Origin: an uncultured Saprospiraceae bacterium
GTDB taxonomy: Bacteria; Bacteroidota; Bacteroidia; Chitinophagales; Saprospiraceae
Assembly: GCA_937942435.1 (NCBI GenBank)
Contig: CALDEM010000041.1
Location: 1 to 64,000, forward strand
DNA length: 64,000 nucleotides
Reading direction: 5' to 3'
The notes beneath the pieces were generated by a model that saw only the letters and a program-made list of their open reading frames with translations, ran no database searches and had not been told where the DNA came from. Shown here one piece after another: positions 1 to 8,482 of the stretch (position 1 is its first letter; each line of letters opens with the position of its first letter). The position numbers and the translations under genes are program-made.

Positions 1-1026
1 ATAACCCGACGATAGTCCTACCATCTGCAACTTCACATAATACTGATCCGACCAAAACCATGGTACCGCATCGTAACCTGTTTCTTTCTTACATATAGCT
101 TTAGCTGCAACCTTCGCTTGATCTACGGCATTTTGAACAGATTCTAATCTTATAGTAGTATCATAGTGCTTGTTATAATGTTCGGTACAATCGCCGATTG
201 CATAAATATCTGGATCTGATGTTTGTGTTTTTTCATCGACACAGATACCGTTGTGGGTTTTAAGATCAGCTTGCTCCGCAAGAGCAACATTAGGGCTTAC
301 GCCAACACCCACGATGATGAGATCTGCATCATACTGAGCTCCATCATCACAAAGCACAGCTACTTTGTTATGAGCCCGCTCGATCGAAGTAACATTCTTT
401 TTGAGATTGATCTCAACTCCCTTTTCTGTATGCAACTTTAAAAAGAAATCCGACATCTCTGGCGCCGTCACTCTTGATAGTAATCGATTTTCTCTTTCTA
501 ATATCGTAACAGACACATCCAGTTGCTTTAATGATGCTGCGCATTCTAATCCTATATATCCTCCACCTATGATTAAGATACTCGGAGCATCAATAGCTCG
601 GCATGCGCTTCTGATATCCATTGCATCTTTAGCTGTACGCAAATAGAAAACATCTTGAATACCTTTAATGCCCTTGATAGGAGGTATGAAGGGAGTTGCT
701 CCAGTGGCCAACACGAGTTTATCATATGACAATACGATCCCGTTGCTCAATGTGATGGCCTTATGCGACTTGTCTACACCTGTGACCTCTAAACCTAATC
801 TTAAGTCTATCTCATGCTTATCATAACTCTCCCGCGCCATTAAAAGATGTTGATCAATATCCATATCAGATGTCAAGAATTTTTTTGATAATGGTGGTCT
901 GTGATATGGTAGGTTTGGATCTTTCTCTATAAGTATAATATTGGCTTGCCAGCCTTCTTTGCGCAGCGCGAAGGCTAGGGATGTGCCAGCGTGACTGGCA
1001 CCTATAATAATGATTGACTTATTCAA
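1..1026 (-). CDS. FAD/NAD(P)H ferredoxin reductase of a P450 system (partial, C-terminus outside window)
   Basis: Electron-transfer flavoprotein that should pass electrons from NAD(P)H to the adjacent 2Fe-2S ferredoxin. The N-terminus carries a Rossmann FAD motif (GASHAG, residues 9-14). A second nucleotide-binding motif (GGGYIG, about residue 150) and a late DIYAIGDC motif for FAD are also visible, the layout of the putidaredoxin/rhodocoxin reductase family. About 342 codons are visible of the roughly 400 usual, so the C-terminal domain is cut by the window edge. No in-frame ATG lies near the start. An in-frame TAA sits about nine codons upstream, so TTG at 1026 is the best start. It is the third gene after P450 and ferredoxin, 86 bases behind the latter. 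Family call is firm; the partner is inferred from position. Confidence 0.88.
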   Translation of the reverse strand, partial: MNKSIIIIGASHAGTSLAFALRKEGWQANIILIEKDPNLPYHRPPLSKKFLTSDMDIDQHLLMARESYDKHEIDLRLGLEVTGVDKSHKAITLSNGIVLSYDKLVLATGATPFIPPIKGIKGIQDVFYLRTAKDAMDIRSACRAIDAPSILIIGGGYIGLECAASLKQLDVSVTILERENRLLSRVTAPEMSDFFLKLHTEKGVEINLKKNVTSIERAHNKVAVLCDDGAQYDADLIIVGVGVSPNVALAEQADLKTHNGICVDEKTQTSDPDIYAIGDCTEHYNKHYDTTIRLESVQNAVDQAKVAAKAICKKETGYDAVPWFWSDQYYVKLQMVGLSSGY

Positions 1027-1066
1027 ATTTGAAAAATGTGTTGTAGTTTATTTATAATGAAAATTG

Positions 1067-1090
1067 ATACGGATTTTCAAAATGCCGTAT
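1067..1090. repeat. Inverted repeat between ferredoxin and reductase genes
   Basis: The arms ATACGGATTTT and AAAATGCCGTAT are complementary apart from one bulged base, forming a hairpin in the 86-base ferredoxin-reductase spacer. No T-run follows on the minus strand, so it is not a standard terminator. It could be an RNA-processing or stabilising hairpin; this is inference. Confidence 0.4.
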
Positions 1091-1112
1091 GATAATTCAT
1101 GAAGATCAACCC

Positions 1113-1424
1113 CTATTCGTTAGCGACAGTAAGGGTGATGTTGTTTAAGGATTCATTAATTTCTAATTGACAAGCGAGGCGACTATGTTCTGTTGTGTTG
1201 TCTTCGAACTCTAACATATCTTTTTCTATGTCAGATGCTGTCGGAAACTTGTCCGTATCTTCTGGAGCTACATATATGTGGCATGTGGCACATGAACAAA
1301 CACCTCCACAATCCCCGTCGATGCCTTTGACATTGTTATCTCTTGCCAACTCCATAAGAGAGCCTTTCCTTCCTTCAGTTGAGATGACTTGTCCGTCTTT
1401 GGTTTTAAAATTGATAATTACCAT
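1113..1424 (-). CDS. 2Fe-2S ferredoxin (adrenodoxin/putidaredoxin type)
   Basis: Small soluble electron carrier of 103 residues. Four cluster-ligand cysteines are visible as C39-x5-C45-x2-C48-x36-C85, exactly the spacing of vertebrate-type/ISC ferredoxins that serve class I P450s. An additional Cys43 lies within the loop. The gene is 24 bases behind the P450 and ahead of a ferredoxin reductase, so the three most likely form one electron chain: NAD(P)H to reductase to ferredoxin to P450. An ISC-assembly ferredoxin is the alternative, but no isc or hsc genes are near. Start ATG is clear. Confidence 0.93.
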   Translation of the reverse strand: MVIINFKTKDGQVISTEGRKGSLMELARDNNVKGIDGDCGGVCSCATCHIYVAPEDTDKFPTASDIEKDMLEFEDNTTEHSRLACQLEINESLNNITLTVANE

Positions 1425-1448
1425 GTATATATTTTAATCAAGTATTGT

Positions 1449-2606
1449 TTAATTAGAATGAAAAGAGACATTGAGTGCATCATATCCCACTTTACGATTG
1501 ATGGTGCCCCACTCTTCTACATTTTCTTTTTGATCAATGATCTTTATGGATTGTACTTTTTTTGATAGGCTTTTTAAGAGCACCTTCATGAGCTGTCTGG
1601 CATGCGTTGCACCGAGGCATTTGTGTGTACCAAAACCAAAGGCTACATGAGGGTTGACCTTACGATCTAAGACTACTTCATTGGGGTGTTCAAAGACTGA
1701 AGCATCTCTATTAGCAGAAGCCCAACACAAAGAGATACGAGTATTCTTTAGGATGGCATGTTCGCATACATAAGTATCTTCCTTTACTACTCTGCCCATA
1801 TGTGTCAATGGCGAAAAGTATCGCACTAACTCTTCAACAGCCCGATTGCAGATCTCAGGTTGCTCTTTAATCAGCTGTAAAGCTTCCGGATGGTTGCCAA
1901 GGTATGCTATCGTGTTAGTAACATAATTAATGATTGTATCTCTACCTCCTGCAAATGTTAATATCATGACTCCCTTGACTTCTTCTTTTGTTAACTTTCT
2001 ATCTTGGAAGTCAGACGCTAACAACTTAGAATACAGATCATCACCAGGTAAGGATATAGCTTTTTCAATTTGTGTATCTATGTAGTCATAGAGGATAGTA
2101 GCTTTAGAAGCATCTAACTTAGTGTCGTCGCTACGAAACACATGAGTGCCCCAAGAGATCCAAACTTCGGATTCTTCATGAGGTATATTTAAAAGTAAGG
2201 TTAGTGCTCTGGATTGGAGTGGCAATGCGAATTGTTCAACTACTTCCAGATTATTAGTCTGTAGGGCGCCATCTATAATATCATCTATGATGTCCGTCAG
2301 ACTCGCTTCATAATCTGGTAACAAGGGTCTTCTAAACCATTCTTCCATCAACGCTCTGTACGCACCGTGCTCTGGTGGATCCACTTCAAAAGGGATCTGA
2401 CGCGTGTCTCGGATATTTACCTCCGAGGGAACAACGATTCTACCTGGTTTTGCGCCCGATTGAAAGGTCTTCCATTGGTGGGCACACTTGCGTACATCCT
2501 TGTGCCTCAGCACCATGACTACTGGATCATTTTGATCATCGATCTGTTCATAACCCCGTTCTAATCGGGCTTCTTCAAAGGGATCATCCATTGCACTTTT
2601 GTCCAT
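1449..2606 (-). CDS. Cytochrome P450 monooxygenase, class I
   Basis: Haem-thiolate monooxygenase of 385 residues, a normal bacterial length. The I-helix acid/alcohol pair is in AGGRDT (D223, T224), the ExxR pair is E259/R262, and the haem-binding loop FGFGTHKCLG puts the proximal thiolate at C330. No signal peptide or membrane anchor is seen, so it is cytoplasmic. First gene of a P450-ferredoxin-reductase cluster, divergent from an AraC regulator across 143 bases and close to a sulfatase/L-fucose operon. In marine Bacteroidota, P450 systems of this make-up are known to demethylate O-methylated algal sugars such as 6-O-methyl-D-galactose. The N-terminal half looks similar to what I remember of that group, but substrate is inference; another hydroxylation is possible. 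Confidence 0.93.
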   Translation of the reverse strand: MDKSAMDDPFEEARLERGYEQIDDQNDPVVMVLRHKDVRKCAHQWKTFQSGAKPGRIVVPSEVNIRDTRQIPFEVDPPEHGAYRALMEEWFRRPLLPDYEASLTDIIDDIIDGALQTNNLEVVEQFALPLQSRALTLLLNIPHEESEVWISWGTHVFRSDDTKLDASKATILYDYIDTQIEKAISLPGDDLYSKLLASDFQDRKLTKEEVKGVMILTFAGGRDTIINYVTNTIAYLGNHPEALQLIKEQPEICNRAVEELVRYFSPLTHMGRVVKEDTYVCEHAILKNTRISLCWASANRDASVFEHPNEVVLDRKVNPHVAFGFGTHKCLGATHARQLMKVLLKSLSKKVQSIKIIDQKENVEEWGTINRKVGYDALNVSFHSN

Positions 2607-2749
2607 AACACTTGTTTGATTACCAGTGACTAAAGATGGTTCATACTTGATACGGTGCCTTCCACTATTCTGACAATTTTATCTCCTATTCTGTCATTAA
2701 TTCAACTTATGTAAATATAGTAAGGCCGAATAAGCTACTTTAGCAGTAA
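2607..2749. promoter_or_regulatory. Divergent intergenic region between P450 and AraC genes
   Basis: This 143-base AT-rich stretch separates oppositely transcribed genes, so it must hold both promoters and probably the regulator's operator. I could not assign a clear Bacteroidota -33/-7 promoter pair by eye, so only the location is supported. Confidence 0.4.
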
Positions 2750-3601
2750 GTGAAACCATTTTTTGAGCAAGTAGAGTTAGGTCGACAGCAATCCATCGTT
2801 GCTTTTCGATATGACGAGCCGCATTTTAAAACACCTTGGCATTTTCATCCGCAGCACGAGTTGACATTTATAGAGTCGAGTAAGGGGACAAGGTTTGTGG
2901 GCGATCATATCGGTTCATATGAGGAAGGAGAGTTAGTGCTCATTAAGTCATATCTGCCGCACTACTGGAAGAACTACGCTGATAAGGCCCGCAACTCTGT
3001 ATCTACAGTTGTCCAATGGAATAATGGACTGATACCTGAGTTACCAGAGATGCAAGCTGTATTTGAGATGATAGATGCCTCATCACGTGGCATCATCTAT
3101 CACAAAGAGGACATCTCCTCTATAATTGACTCGATCTTAGCACTTCCAGATCTGTCCGGTTCTGACTTAGTCCTTGGTCAGTTAGACATCTTAGCGCAGC
3201 TCACCCAATGCCGATATGAGACCTTATCTGTCAATAGTTTTGATCACAGTTTTTCTTCTGCTTATCAAAAGCGTATGGCATTACTACATGAATATATTGC
3301 AGAACATTATAACACCAAAGTGAGACTATTAGATGTCGCTGAGATAGTGGGTATGACTGAGCAGTCATTCTCTCGATTCTTTAGAAAGATGATGGGACAA
3401 TCCTTTTTTAAGTTCTTAGGAGTTTATCGGATCAATATTGCGTGTCGGATGTTAATCGATACCGACTGGCCGGTATCACAGATAGGATATAGTTGCGGCT
3501 ATGAGTCCATACCTTTTTTTTATAAACAGTTTAAGCAATTGAAGGGCATTTCACCTTTGAAGTATCGTATCGAGGCATCAGGTATGAGCACGGTAGATTA
3601 G
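2750..3601 (+). CDS. AraC-family transcriptional regulator
   Basis: DNA-binding regulator of 283 residues. The N-terminal half is a cupin-like sensor domain (HFHPQHE around residues 31-37, followed by a beta-rich stretch to about 90). The C-terminal hundred residues hold two helix-turn-helix motifs, about 194-213 and 241-262, ending in the family signature GISPLKYR. The start is GTG at 2750. It is transcribed away from the P450 cluster and is the obvious candidate to control it, probably in response to a sugar or its breakdown product; the ligand is unknown. The imperfect palindrome just downstream has no T-tract. Confidence 0.9.
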   Translation: MKPFFEQVELGRQQSIVAFRYDEPHFKTPWHFHPQHELTFIESSKGTRFVGDHIGSYEEGELVLIKSYLPHYWKNYADKARNSVSTVVQWNNGLIPELPEMQAVFEMIDASSRGIIYHKEDISSIIDSILALPDLSGSDLVLGQLDILAQLTQCRYETLSVNSFDHSFSSAYQKRMALLHEYIAEHYNTKVRLLDVAEIVGMTEQSFSRFFRKMMGQSFFKFLGVYRINIACRMLIDTDWPVSQIGYSCGYESIPFFYKQFKQLKGISPLKYRIEASGMSTVD

Positions 3602-3640
3602 ATATGCTCATACTCTAATTGTTAACTTCTAAAAGGTGAC

Positions 3641-3670
3641 ACTTATAGCATGGATTATCATGCTAATTAA
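3641..3670. repeat. Imperfect palindrome after the AraC gene
   Basis: TAGCATG and CATGCTA flank a six-base loop, with CTTA/TAAG further out. It lies between the convergent AraC and DsrE-like genes. It may act as a weak two-way terminator, although no T-run follows on either strand. Confidence 0.3.
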
Positions 3671-3719
3671 GAAGTAGATATCTCTATCTATTACATACCA
3701 AGGAGGTAAAACCCAAAGT

Positions 3720-4259
3720 CTAAAACCTAAGTAAGGTATATCCCTTATGCTGATAGTTGGTAACGGTTGTGAGCATAGAAGTGGCAATCTCGACATGTTT
3801 ATGTACCTCATCTATATCAATCTTTCTACCGATTAATGACTGACCACAAACAGTAAGTTTTACACCTGCATCACTTAATGCTATTATCAAATCATTGTTT
3901 GGATTATCAACACCATATCGACTTGCAAAGGCACCGTCTTTAAGAACAGTTTTTGTAGCATTGCCATGAATAGCCAATACCACATGAATGGAATCAGGAT
4001 GTACGCCAGATATGGCATGAAGATTTATCATTCGAGCAACATTGTTCAGAGCTTTATTCAATTGCGCAGGATCCTCTCCTGAATATACATCAATGACAAT
4101 ATCATATCTCTGTTGAGCATCGGCAAGGACAGTAGCCTGATCGATTGAGTAGATACCGCCATATTCTTTAATAACTGGGTACTCATAAATTGTTTGAGCC
4201 CTTATGGATCCAAAAATCAATGACAACAATAAAACCAAATGTACACGCATAATTACCAT
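3720..4259 (-). CDS. Secreted DsrE/DsrF-like family protein
   Basis: Protein of 179 residues with an N-terminal signal peptide ending near the Ala-Gln pair (IRAQ). The rest resembles the DsrE/DsrF fold: an alternating alpha/beta pattern, a conserved AIHGNA segment, and a single cysteine in TVCGQS, the position of the sulfur-relay cysteine in the family. Periplasmic members are common in Bacteroidota and are poorly characterised; sulfur transfer is not demonstrated for them. Either the ATG at 4259 or the one at 4250 could be the start. It lies 270 bases beyond the end of the TRAP/L-fucose operon in the same direction, so it may be independent. Confidence 0.72.
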   Translation of the reverse strand: MVIMRVHLVLLLSLIFGSIRAQTIYEYPVIKEYGGIYSIDQATVLADAQQRYDIVIDVYSGEDPAQLNKALNNVARMINLHAISGVHPDSIHVVLAIHGNATKTVLKDGAFASRYGVDNPNNDLIIALSDAGVKLTVCGQSLIGRKIDIDEVHKHVEIATSMLTTVTNYQHKGYTLLRF

Positions 4260-4529
4260 AATGATGGATCAAGGTAACCATAAAGTTATTTATTGTGATT
4301 AAAATGAAATGCCGATATGTGTCGAAGGTGATCTGCCATTTTGGTTTGATTATAAATTTATTGAACCAAGTCTTGGCAGAAGCAATTACTTCTATCTGTT
4401 ATTCTTGTTGAGCACATATTTTTTACTCAATTGGAGTATCCTTCCTCGAACTATCGTCTACTCACCTTTTGTTGGTCAGATCTTTTATAAAAATCTTTCA
4501 AGTGTAGTGTTATCGCGACAATCCATCTC

Positions 4530-5804
4530 TTACATCAATAGGCTAGGTAAGTATGTAGAGAGACTTGGAAAGAGGGTCACTAAGGTTAGTACAATCAAGC
4601 TGACCACATAAAAGGGGATCATCTCTTTGCTGATCCGCTCCATGGATATCTTACCTATCGATGCAGCGACAAATAAGCAAACTCCCACAGGAGGTGTCGT
4701 TAAGCCGATAATCAGATTAAGCACAGCGATAACGCCAAAATGAATCGGGTCTACTCCAACAGAAACTGCCACTTGCAATAAAATAGGAAACAGGATGAGC
4801 AAAGCAGCTATGGTCTCCATAAAGGTTCCTACTAAGATCAATACGAGATTAATCAAGAGAAGTACGATATATGGGTTGTCAGAAAAACTGATGATCTCTT
4901 GCGATATCCATTGTGGGAAGTTTTCTACAATTAGAATCCAACCGAACAGATTGGCAAAGCCTATCAGAATCATCAAAGAAGAAGAGGTCTTCATCGATGT
5001 CAATGCGATTACTTGAACCCTTTTAAATGAAAGCTTCTTATACACTACCCATCCAATAAAGAGAGCGTATAGGACAGCTATGACTGATGCTTCCGTAGGC
5101 GTAAAGATGCCGCCTATGATCCCAAATAAAATAATAAACGTCATCAGCAATGCCCAAAACGTATCTATAAAACTCTTAGCTACTTCCTTGAAGCTTTTTC
5201 TTTCGTGCTTTGGATAAGCCCTCTTACGAGAAATATAGTACGCCACTGACATCATCCCTAAGCCCAATAATAAACCAGGGATAGCACCTGCTAAAAAGAG
5301 CTTCCCCACCGATAAGCCACATAATGTAGCCGCAATTATAATCGGTACACTTGGTGGTATGATAGGTCCCACTGTGGATGAAGCTGCAGTAACTGCACAG
5401 GCAAAGTCAGGATCATACCCTTCTTTCTTCATAGCAGGTATCATGATAGAGCCTATGCTCGCAGTGTCTGAAACTGCCGTTCCCGATATACCTGCAAACA
5501 ACATCGAGGCGCCAACATTTGCCAAAGCTAATCCTCCTCTGATATGTCCAAACAAGCTATTGCAAAAAGTGATGATCTTATCTGTTAGACCTCCATGATT
5601 CATCAGGTTACCTGCTAGTATAAAACCAGGCACAGAAAGCAAAACAAAAATATCAAGCCCAGAGTACATCTTCATCGGGACTACGATCAGAGGCGTACCT
5701 GCGTATAAGAGATAGGCCACACAAGATAGACCAAGAGCAAATGCAATAGGAAATCTGGTGAACAAGCAAACCACAAAAACAAAAATCAAGATAGTGAGCC
5801 CCAT
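4530..5804 (-). CDS. dctM: TRAP transporter large permease subunit (DctM)
   Basis: Twelve-segment inner-membrane channel of a TRAP (tripartite ATP-independent periplasmic) transporter, 424 residues, the usual size. It drives sodium-coupled uptake of the ligand delivered by the binding protein. The GISGTAVSDTASIGS and PIIPPSVP segments are typical of the family. It is the last gene of an eight-gene operon and follows dctQ with a single spacer base. Since the operon encodes L-fucose oxidation, the likely cargo is a sugar acid such as L-fuconate or an acidic sugar from the same polysaccharide, but that is inference. TRAP systems bind carboxylates in most studied cases. Confidence 0.93.
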   Translation of the reverse strand: MGLTILIFVFVVCLFTRFPIAFALGLSCVAYLLYAGTPLIVVPMKMYSGLDIFVLLSVPGFILAGNLMNHGGLTDKIITFCNSLFGHIRGGLALANVGASMLFAGISGTAVSDTASIGSIMIPAMKKEGYDPDFACAVTAASSTVGPIIPPSVPIIIAATLCGLSVGKLFLAGAIPGLLLGLGMMSVAYYISRKRAYPKHERKSFKEVAKSFIDTFWALLMTFIILFGIIGGIFTPTEASVIAVLYALFIGWVVYKKLSFKRVQVIALTSMKTSSSLMILIGFANLFGWILIVENFPQWISQEIISFSDNPYIVLLLINLVLILVGTFMETIAALLILFPILLQVAVSVGVDPIHFGVIAVLNLIIGLTTPPVGVCLFVAASIGKISMERISKEMIPFYVVSLIVLTLVTLFPSLSTYLPSLLM

Positions 5805-5805
5805 A

Positions 5806-6258
5806 CTACCAGATCAGCTTAAGTAGTGCACGAATAGAATAAAAACACAAAGAGCCAAACAAGATAACCATACTAAAAAACGCCACTGCCATAGAGATAG
5901 ACATGCTTGGAGAACTTTCTAATAAACCTAAACCAACAAACTTAAAAGCATATATAGTTGTCAACCCAAAAAGCGCACTATTAAAAAACAAAGTCACTTT
6001 CTCAAGGGTAGTCCTATATCTCAAAGGAAAAAGATTGAAAAAGTACTCGAGGCTTACATAGTACCCACCCTTTATGGCACTACCCGCAGAAAATGCAATA
6101 GCATAAATAAAAAACAACCTTGATGCTTCCTCTGTCCATGAGGGAGCTGATGCTAACAAAAATCTAGCAAAGATCTGAAGCAGCACACTAACTAAGAATG
6201 CTAAAGTGCATAGCAGCGTGCCATACTTAAGAAGTCTGTCGATGATTTTATGCGGCAT
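5806..6258 (-). CDS. dctQ: TRAP transporter small permease subunit (DctQ)
   Basis: Small membrane subunit of 150 residues with four hydrophobic segments, as expected for DctQ. The SWTEEASRLFF motif near residue 40 is the family hallmark. It sits between the binding protein (two spacer bases) and the large permease (one base), so stoichiometric co-translation is likely. It helps to assemble the transporter with DctM. Confidence 0.92.
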   Translation of the reverse strand: MPHKIIDRLLKYGTLLCTLAFLVSVLLQIFARFLLASAPSWTEEASRLFFIYAIAFSAGSAIKGGYYVSLEYFFNLFPLRYRTTLEKVTLFFNSALFGLTTIYAFKFVGLGLLESSPSMSISMAVAFFSMVILFGSLCFYSIRALLKLIW

Positions 6259-6260
6259 GG

Positions 6261-7253
6261 TTAATTATCAATGTTAATTATATCGGGTCTTCCCGTGATG
6301 AAGTCTTTGTACACCTTCTTCATATCGATAGACAAACTTTCAAATATGGCGGCTTCGCACTTTTTACTAAATGCGTCGTTATCAACCTGTACAAATTCCA
6401 TCCCGTTCTCTATCAGTTGTTGTCTTACTTTGTCTTGGTTTTTCAAATATAAATTACGTTCGAAATCTTGCATCTCTTGAGCTGCCTGTAAGAATATGCT
6501 TTGTAAGTCATCGGGTAGTCGCTCAAACTGCCTCTCACCTATCACAGGATAGCTCCAGCTCATGACGTGATTTGTCATATTTACATATTCTTGCACTTCT
6601 GAAAATCCCGCGCTTAGGATCAACTCAAGGGGATTTTCTTGTCCCTCTATTGTACCCTGCTGTAGCGAGGTAAACACTTCAGAAAAAGCCATCGGTGTAG
6701 GCTTCGCTCCCATCGCACTCCAAGCGGTCACAAAAGATGGAACATTGGGCACTCGCAGTATCATCCCTTTTAGATCATCAGGATGCTTAATAGGTCGATT
6801 AGTCGTCAGTTGACGTTGGCCTCTTTCAAATAGCCCCAAGACCCTTAAGCCTGTTTTTTCTAATATTTCCTTTTTGATTTGGGCGCCAAGTGGGCCATTG
6901 ATCAAGTAGTCTTTGTCTGCTTCATTGCGCAGTAAGAATGGCATCTCACAGAAAGCGGCTACGTCTATCCAGTTACTTAACAAAGAAGCTGTCACGGTCA
7001 TATCTATGACCTCAGCTTGGATAAGACGGATAGATTCTATCTCTTTAGCAAGTTGCTCAGATGGATAAACTTCTATGTTGATTCTTCCACCGGATCGCTC
7101 TTTTAGAATCGTCTTAAAGTGATCAAATGCCAAATACCACGTATGATTTTGATTGGCCCATAAACTCACCTTGAAAGTATAATTGTCTACACTCTTCTTT
7201 CCGCATTGGCTAAAAACCAGTAAGCTTATAAATATCAAGAGGAGTCGATTCAT
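6261..7253 (-). CDS. dctP: TRAP transporter solute-binding lipoprotein (DctP family)
   Basis: Extracytoplasmic binding protein of 330 residues that hands its ligand to DctQM. It begins with a lipoprotein signal ending in FSQC, so it is probably membrane-tethered rather than freely periplasmic. Family features include LRVPNVPSF, where the arginine would clamp a ligand carboxylate, and the GTIEGQENP segment. It lies 17 bases behind the L-fucose dehydrogenase gene. That position points to a sugar acid or uronate ligand. Family firm, ligand unknown. Confidence 0.92.
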   Translation of the reverse strand: MNRLLLIFISLLVFSQCGKKSVDNYTFKVSLWANQNHTWYLAFDHFKTILKERSGGRINIEVYPSEQLAKEIESIRLIQAEVIDMTVTASLLSNWIDVAAFCEMPFLLRNEADKDYLINGPLGAQIKKEILEKTGLRVLGLFERGQRQLTTNRPIKHPDDLKGMILRVPNVPSFVTAWSAMGAKPTPMAFSEVFTSLQQGTIEGQENPLELILSAGFSEVQEYVNMTNHVMSWSYPVIGERQFERLPDDLQSIFLQAAQEMQDFERNLYLKNQDKVRQQLIENGMEFVQVDNDAFSKKCEAAIFESLSIDMKKVYKDFITGRPDIINIDN

Positions 7254-7270
7254 GATTATATCATAATTTA

Positions 7271-8056
7271 CTAAGTGAGCGATCTATCAAGATGGGTATA
7301 ACCTCCATCGATGGACATAAACTGCCCAGTGGTATGACTAGAGCTATCCGATAGTAAAAACGCAACCATATTGGCTATTTCCTCAGCCGTTGTCATTCTT
7401 TGCTCTAAAGGTATCTTAGCACTGATTTGCCTTTCTTTAGAACCAGGATCTTCAAATGTCGTGTCCAACCACTTACGATAAAGCGGTGTCATCACCTCAG
7501 CTGGTAGAACTGCATTGACTCGGATAGAATATGGCAAGAGTTCTGCTGCCCATTCTCTTGTGAGTGCTAATTGTGCTCCCTTAGAAGCAGCATATCCCGA
7601 GGTCCCTCCCTGTCCAGTGATGGCCACTTTAGAACTAACATTAACAATCGCCCCTCTGGACTTCTTGAGAGAAGGAAGAGCAAAGTGGACAAGATTATAA
7701 TAATGAAAAAGATTAACCTCTATGGACTTACGAAAGGCATCAGGTCCAGCAGTGAGTCCAGCACCATCGTTCACACCAGCATTATTGACAACGCCATCTA
7801 TACTGCCATAAACTTCTAAAGCCAGATCTATCGCTGCCTTGCACTTCTGTATGTCTTGGAGGTCCCCATAGGCAATCTCTACAGCTGTGCCATCTGCCCT
7901 TAGCTCATCGGCCAACTCTTCTGTTACGCTCCCTTGAGAACGCGTTGCTATAACAAGTCTAGCACCCTCCTTTGCCAACACTCTGCTGATGCCTTCCCCT
8001 ATGCCTTTACTTCCTCCTGAAACGATAAAGACTTTATCCTTAAGATTTAAATCCAT
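7271..8056 (-). CDS. L-fucose dehydrogenase (SDR family)
   Basis: NAD(P)-dependent short-chain dehydrogenase of 261 residues that should oxidise L-fucose to L-fuconolactone, the first step of the oxidative L-fucose pathway. Visible motifs are GGSKGIG (14-20), NNAG (91-94), the catalytic Ser near 142, and Y155/K159 in YAASK. Beyond the generic SDR pattern, it carries stretches that I recall from the Burkholderia L-fucose dehydrogenase: the N-terminus MDLNL, NNAGVND, the ALTREWA segment, AEVMTPLYR, and the C-terminal GGYTHLDR. Enzymes of this type also accept D-arabinose and L-galactose. It lies between the mutarotase (65 bases) and dctP (17 bases). The later lactonase and hydrolase steps are not in this window. 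Confidence 0.82.
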   Translation of the reverse strand: MDLNLKDKVFIVSGGSKGIGEGISRVLAKEGARLVIATRSQGSVTEELADELRADGTAVEIAYGDLQDIQKCKAAIDLALEVYGSIDGVVNNAGVNDGAGLTAGPDAFRKSIEVNLFHYYNLVHFALPSLKKSRGAIVNVSSKVAITGQGGTSGYAASKGAQLALTREWAAELLPYSIRVNAVLPAEVMTPLYRKWLDTTFEDPGSKERQISAKIPLEQRMTTAEEIANMVAFLLSDSSSHTTGQFMSIDGGYTHLDRSLT

Positions 8057-8121
8057 GTGGTGCTAAGTTAAATTATAATAGACAAATGCCTTGTGCCCAT
8101 AAAAACCTCCGTCAGTCTAAA

Positions 8122-8460
8122 TCATAACTTAAAGATGCGATCCATAGGTGTCCACTTCTGACCTTCTGATGCCCAAGGCACAGATTGTTGAAACGTGGAC
8201 ATGAGCTCTTCCCATTCTTGCACTTTAGGATTGCTGGCATCTAATTCTGCATTTTTTAGGGTATCATACTCTTCGCTCACTTCCATGATCATAAAGAGTC
8301 TATTGCCGATCAGATATATCTCCATATCCAAGACACCAGCATCTCTGATACTTTCGATGATTTCTGGCCAAGCATTTTTTGATTTATGATGTTCTTTATA
8401 TTTGGCTATAGCCTTAGGATCATCCTTAAGATCACAAGCAAAGCATAGTCGATTCATCAT
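8122..8460 (-). CDS. L-fucose/L-rhamnose mutarotase (DUF718 family)
   Basis: Small ferredoxin-like-fold enzyme of 112 residues that interconverts alpha and beta anomers of a 6-deoxy-L-sugar. The family pattern is clear: an N-terminal CFACDL strand, a histidine pair in KEHHKS, NAWPEIIESI, YLIGNRLFMIMEV and PKVQEWEELM. The wording is closer to the fucose-type members of Bacteroidota than to E. coli RhaM. It sits between the permease and L-fucose dehydrogenase genes, where it would supply the dehydrogenase with the right anomer. The start could be either of two adjacent ATG codons. Confidence 0.88.
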   Translation of the reverse strand: MMNRLCFACDLKDDPKAIAKYKEHHKSKNAWPEIIESIRDAGVLDMEIYLIGNRLFMIMEVSEEYDTLKNAELDASNPKVQEWEELMSTFQQSVPWASEGQKWTPMDRIFKL

Positions 8461-8482
8461 GCAGGATTTTTAAAAATTCTAA

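Noticed and set aside
4309-4611. Plus-strand 100-codon ORF near the end of dctM
   Set aside because: Its second part is the complement of the well-supported dctM 3' end, and the product resembles no known protein.
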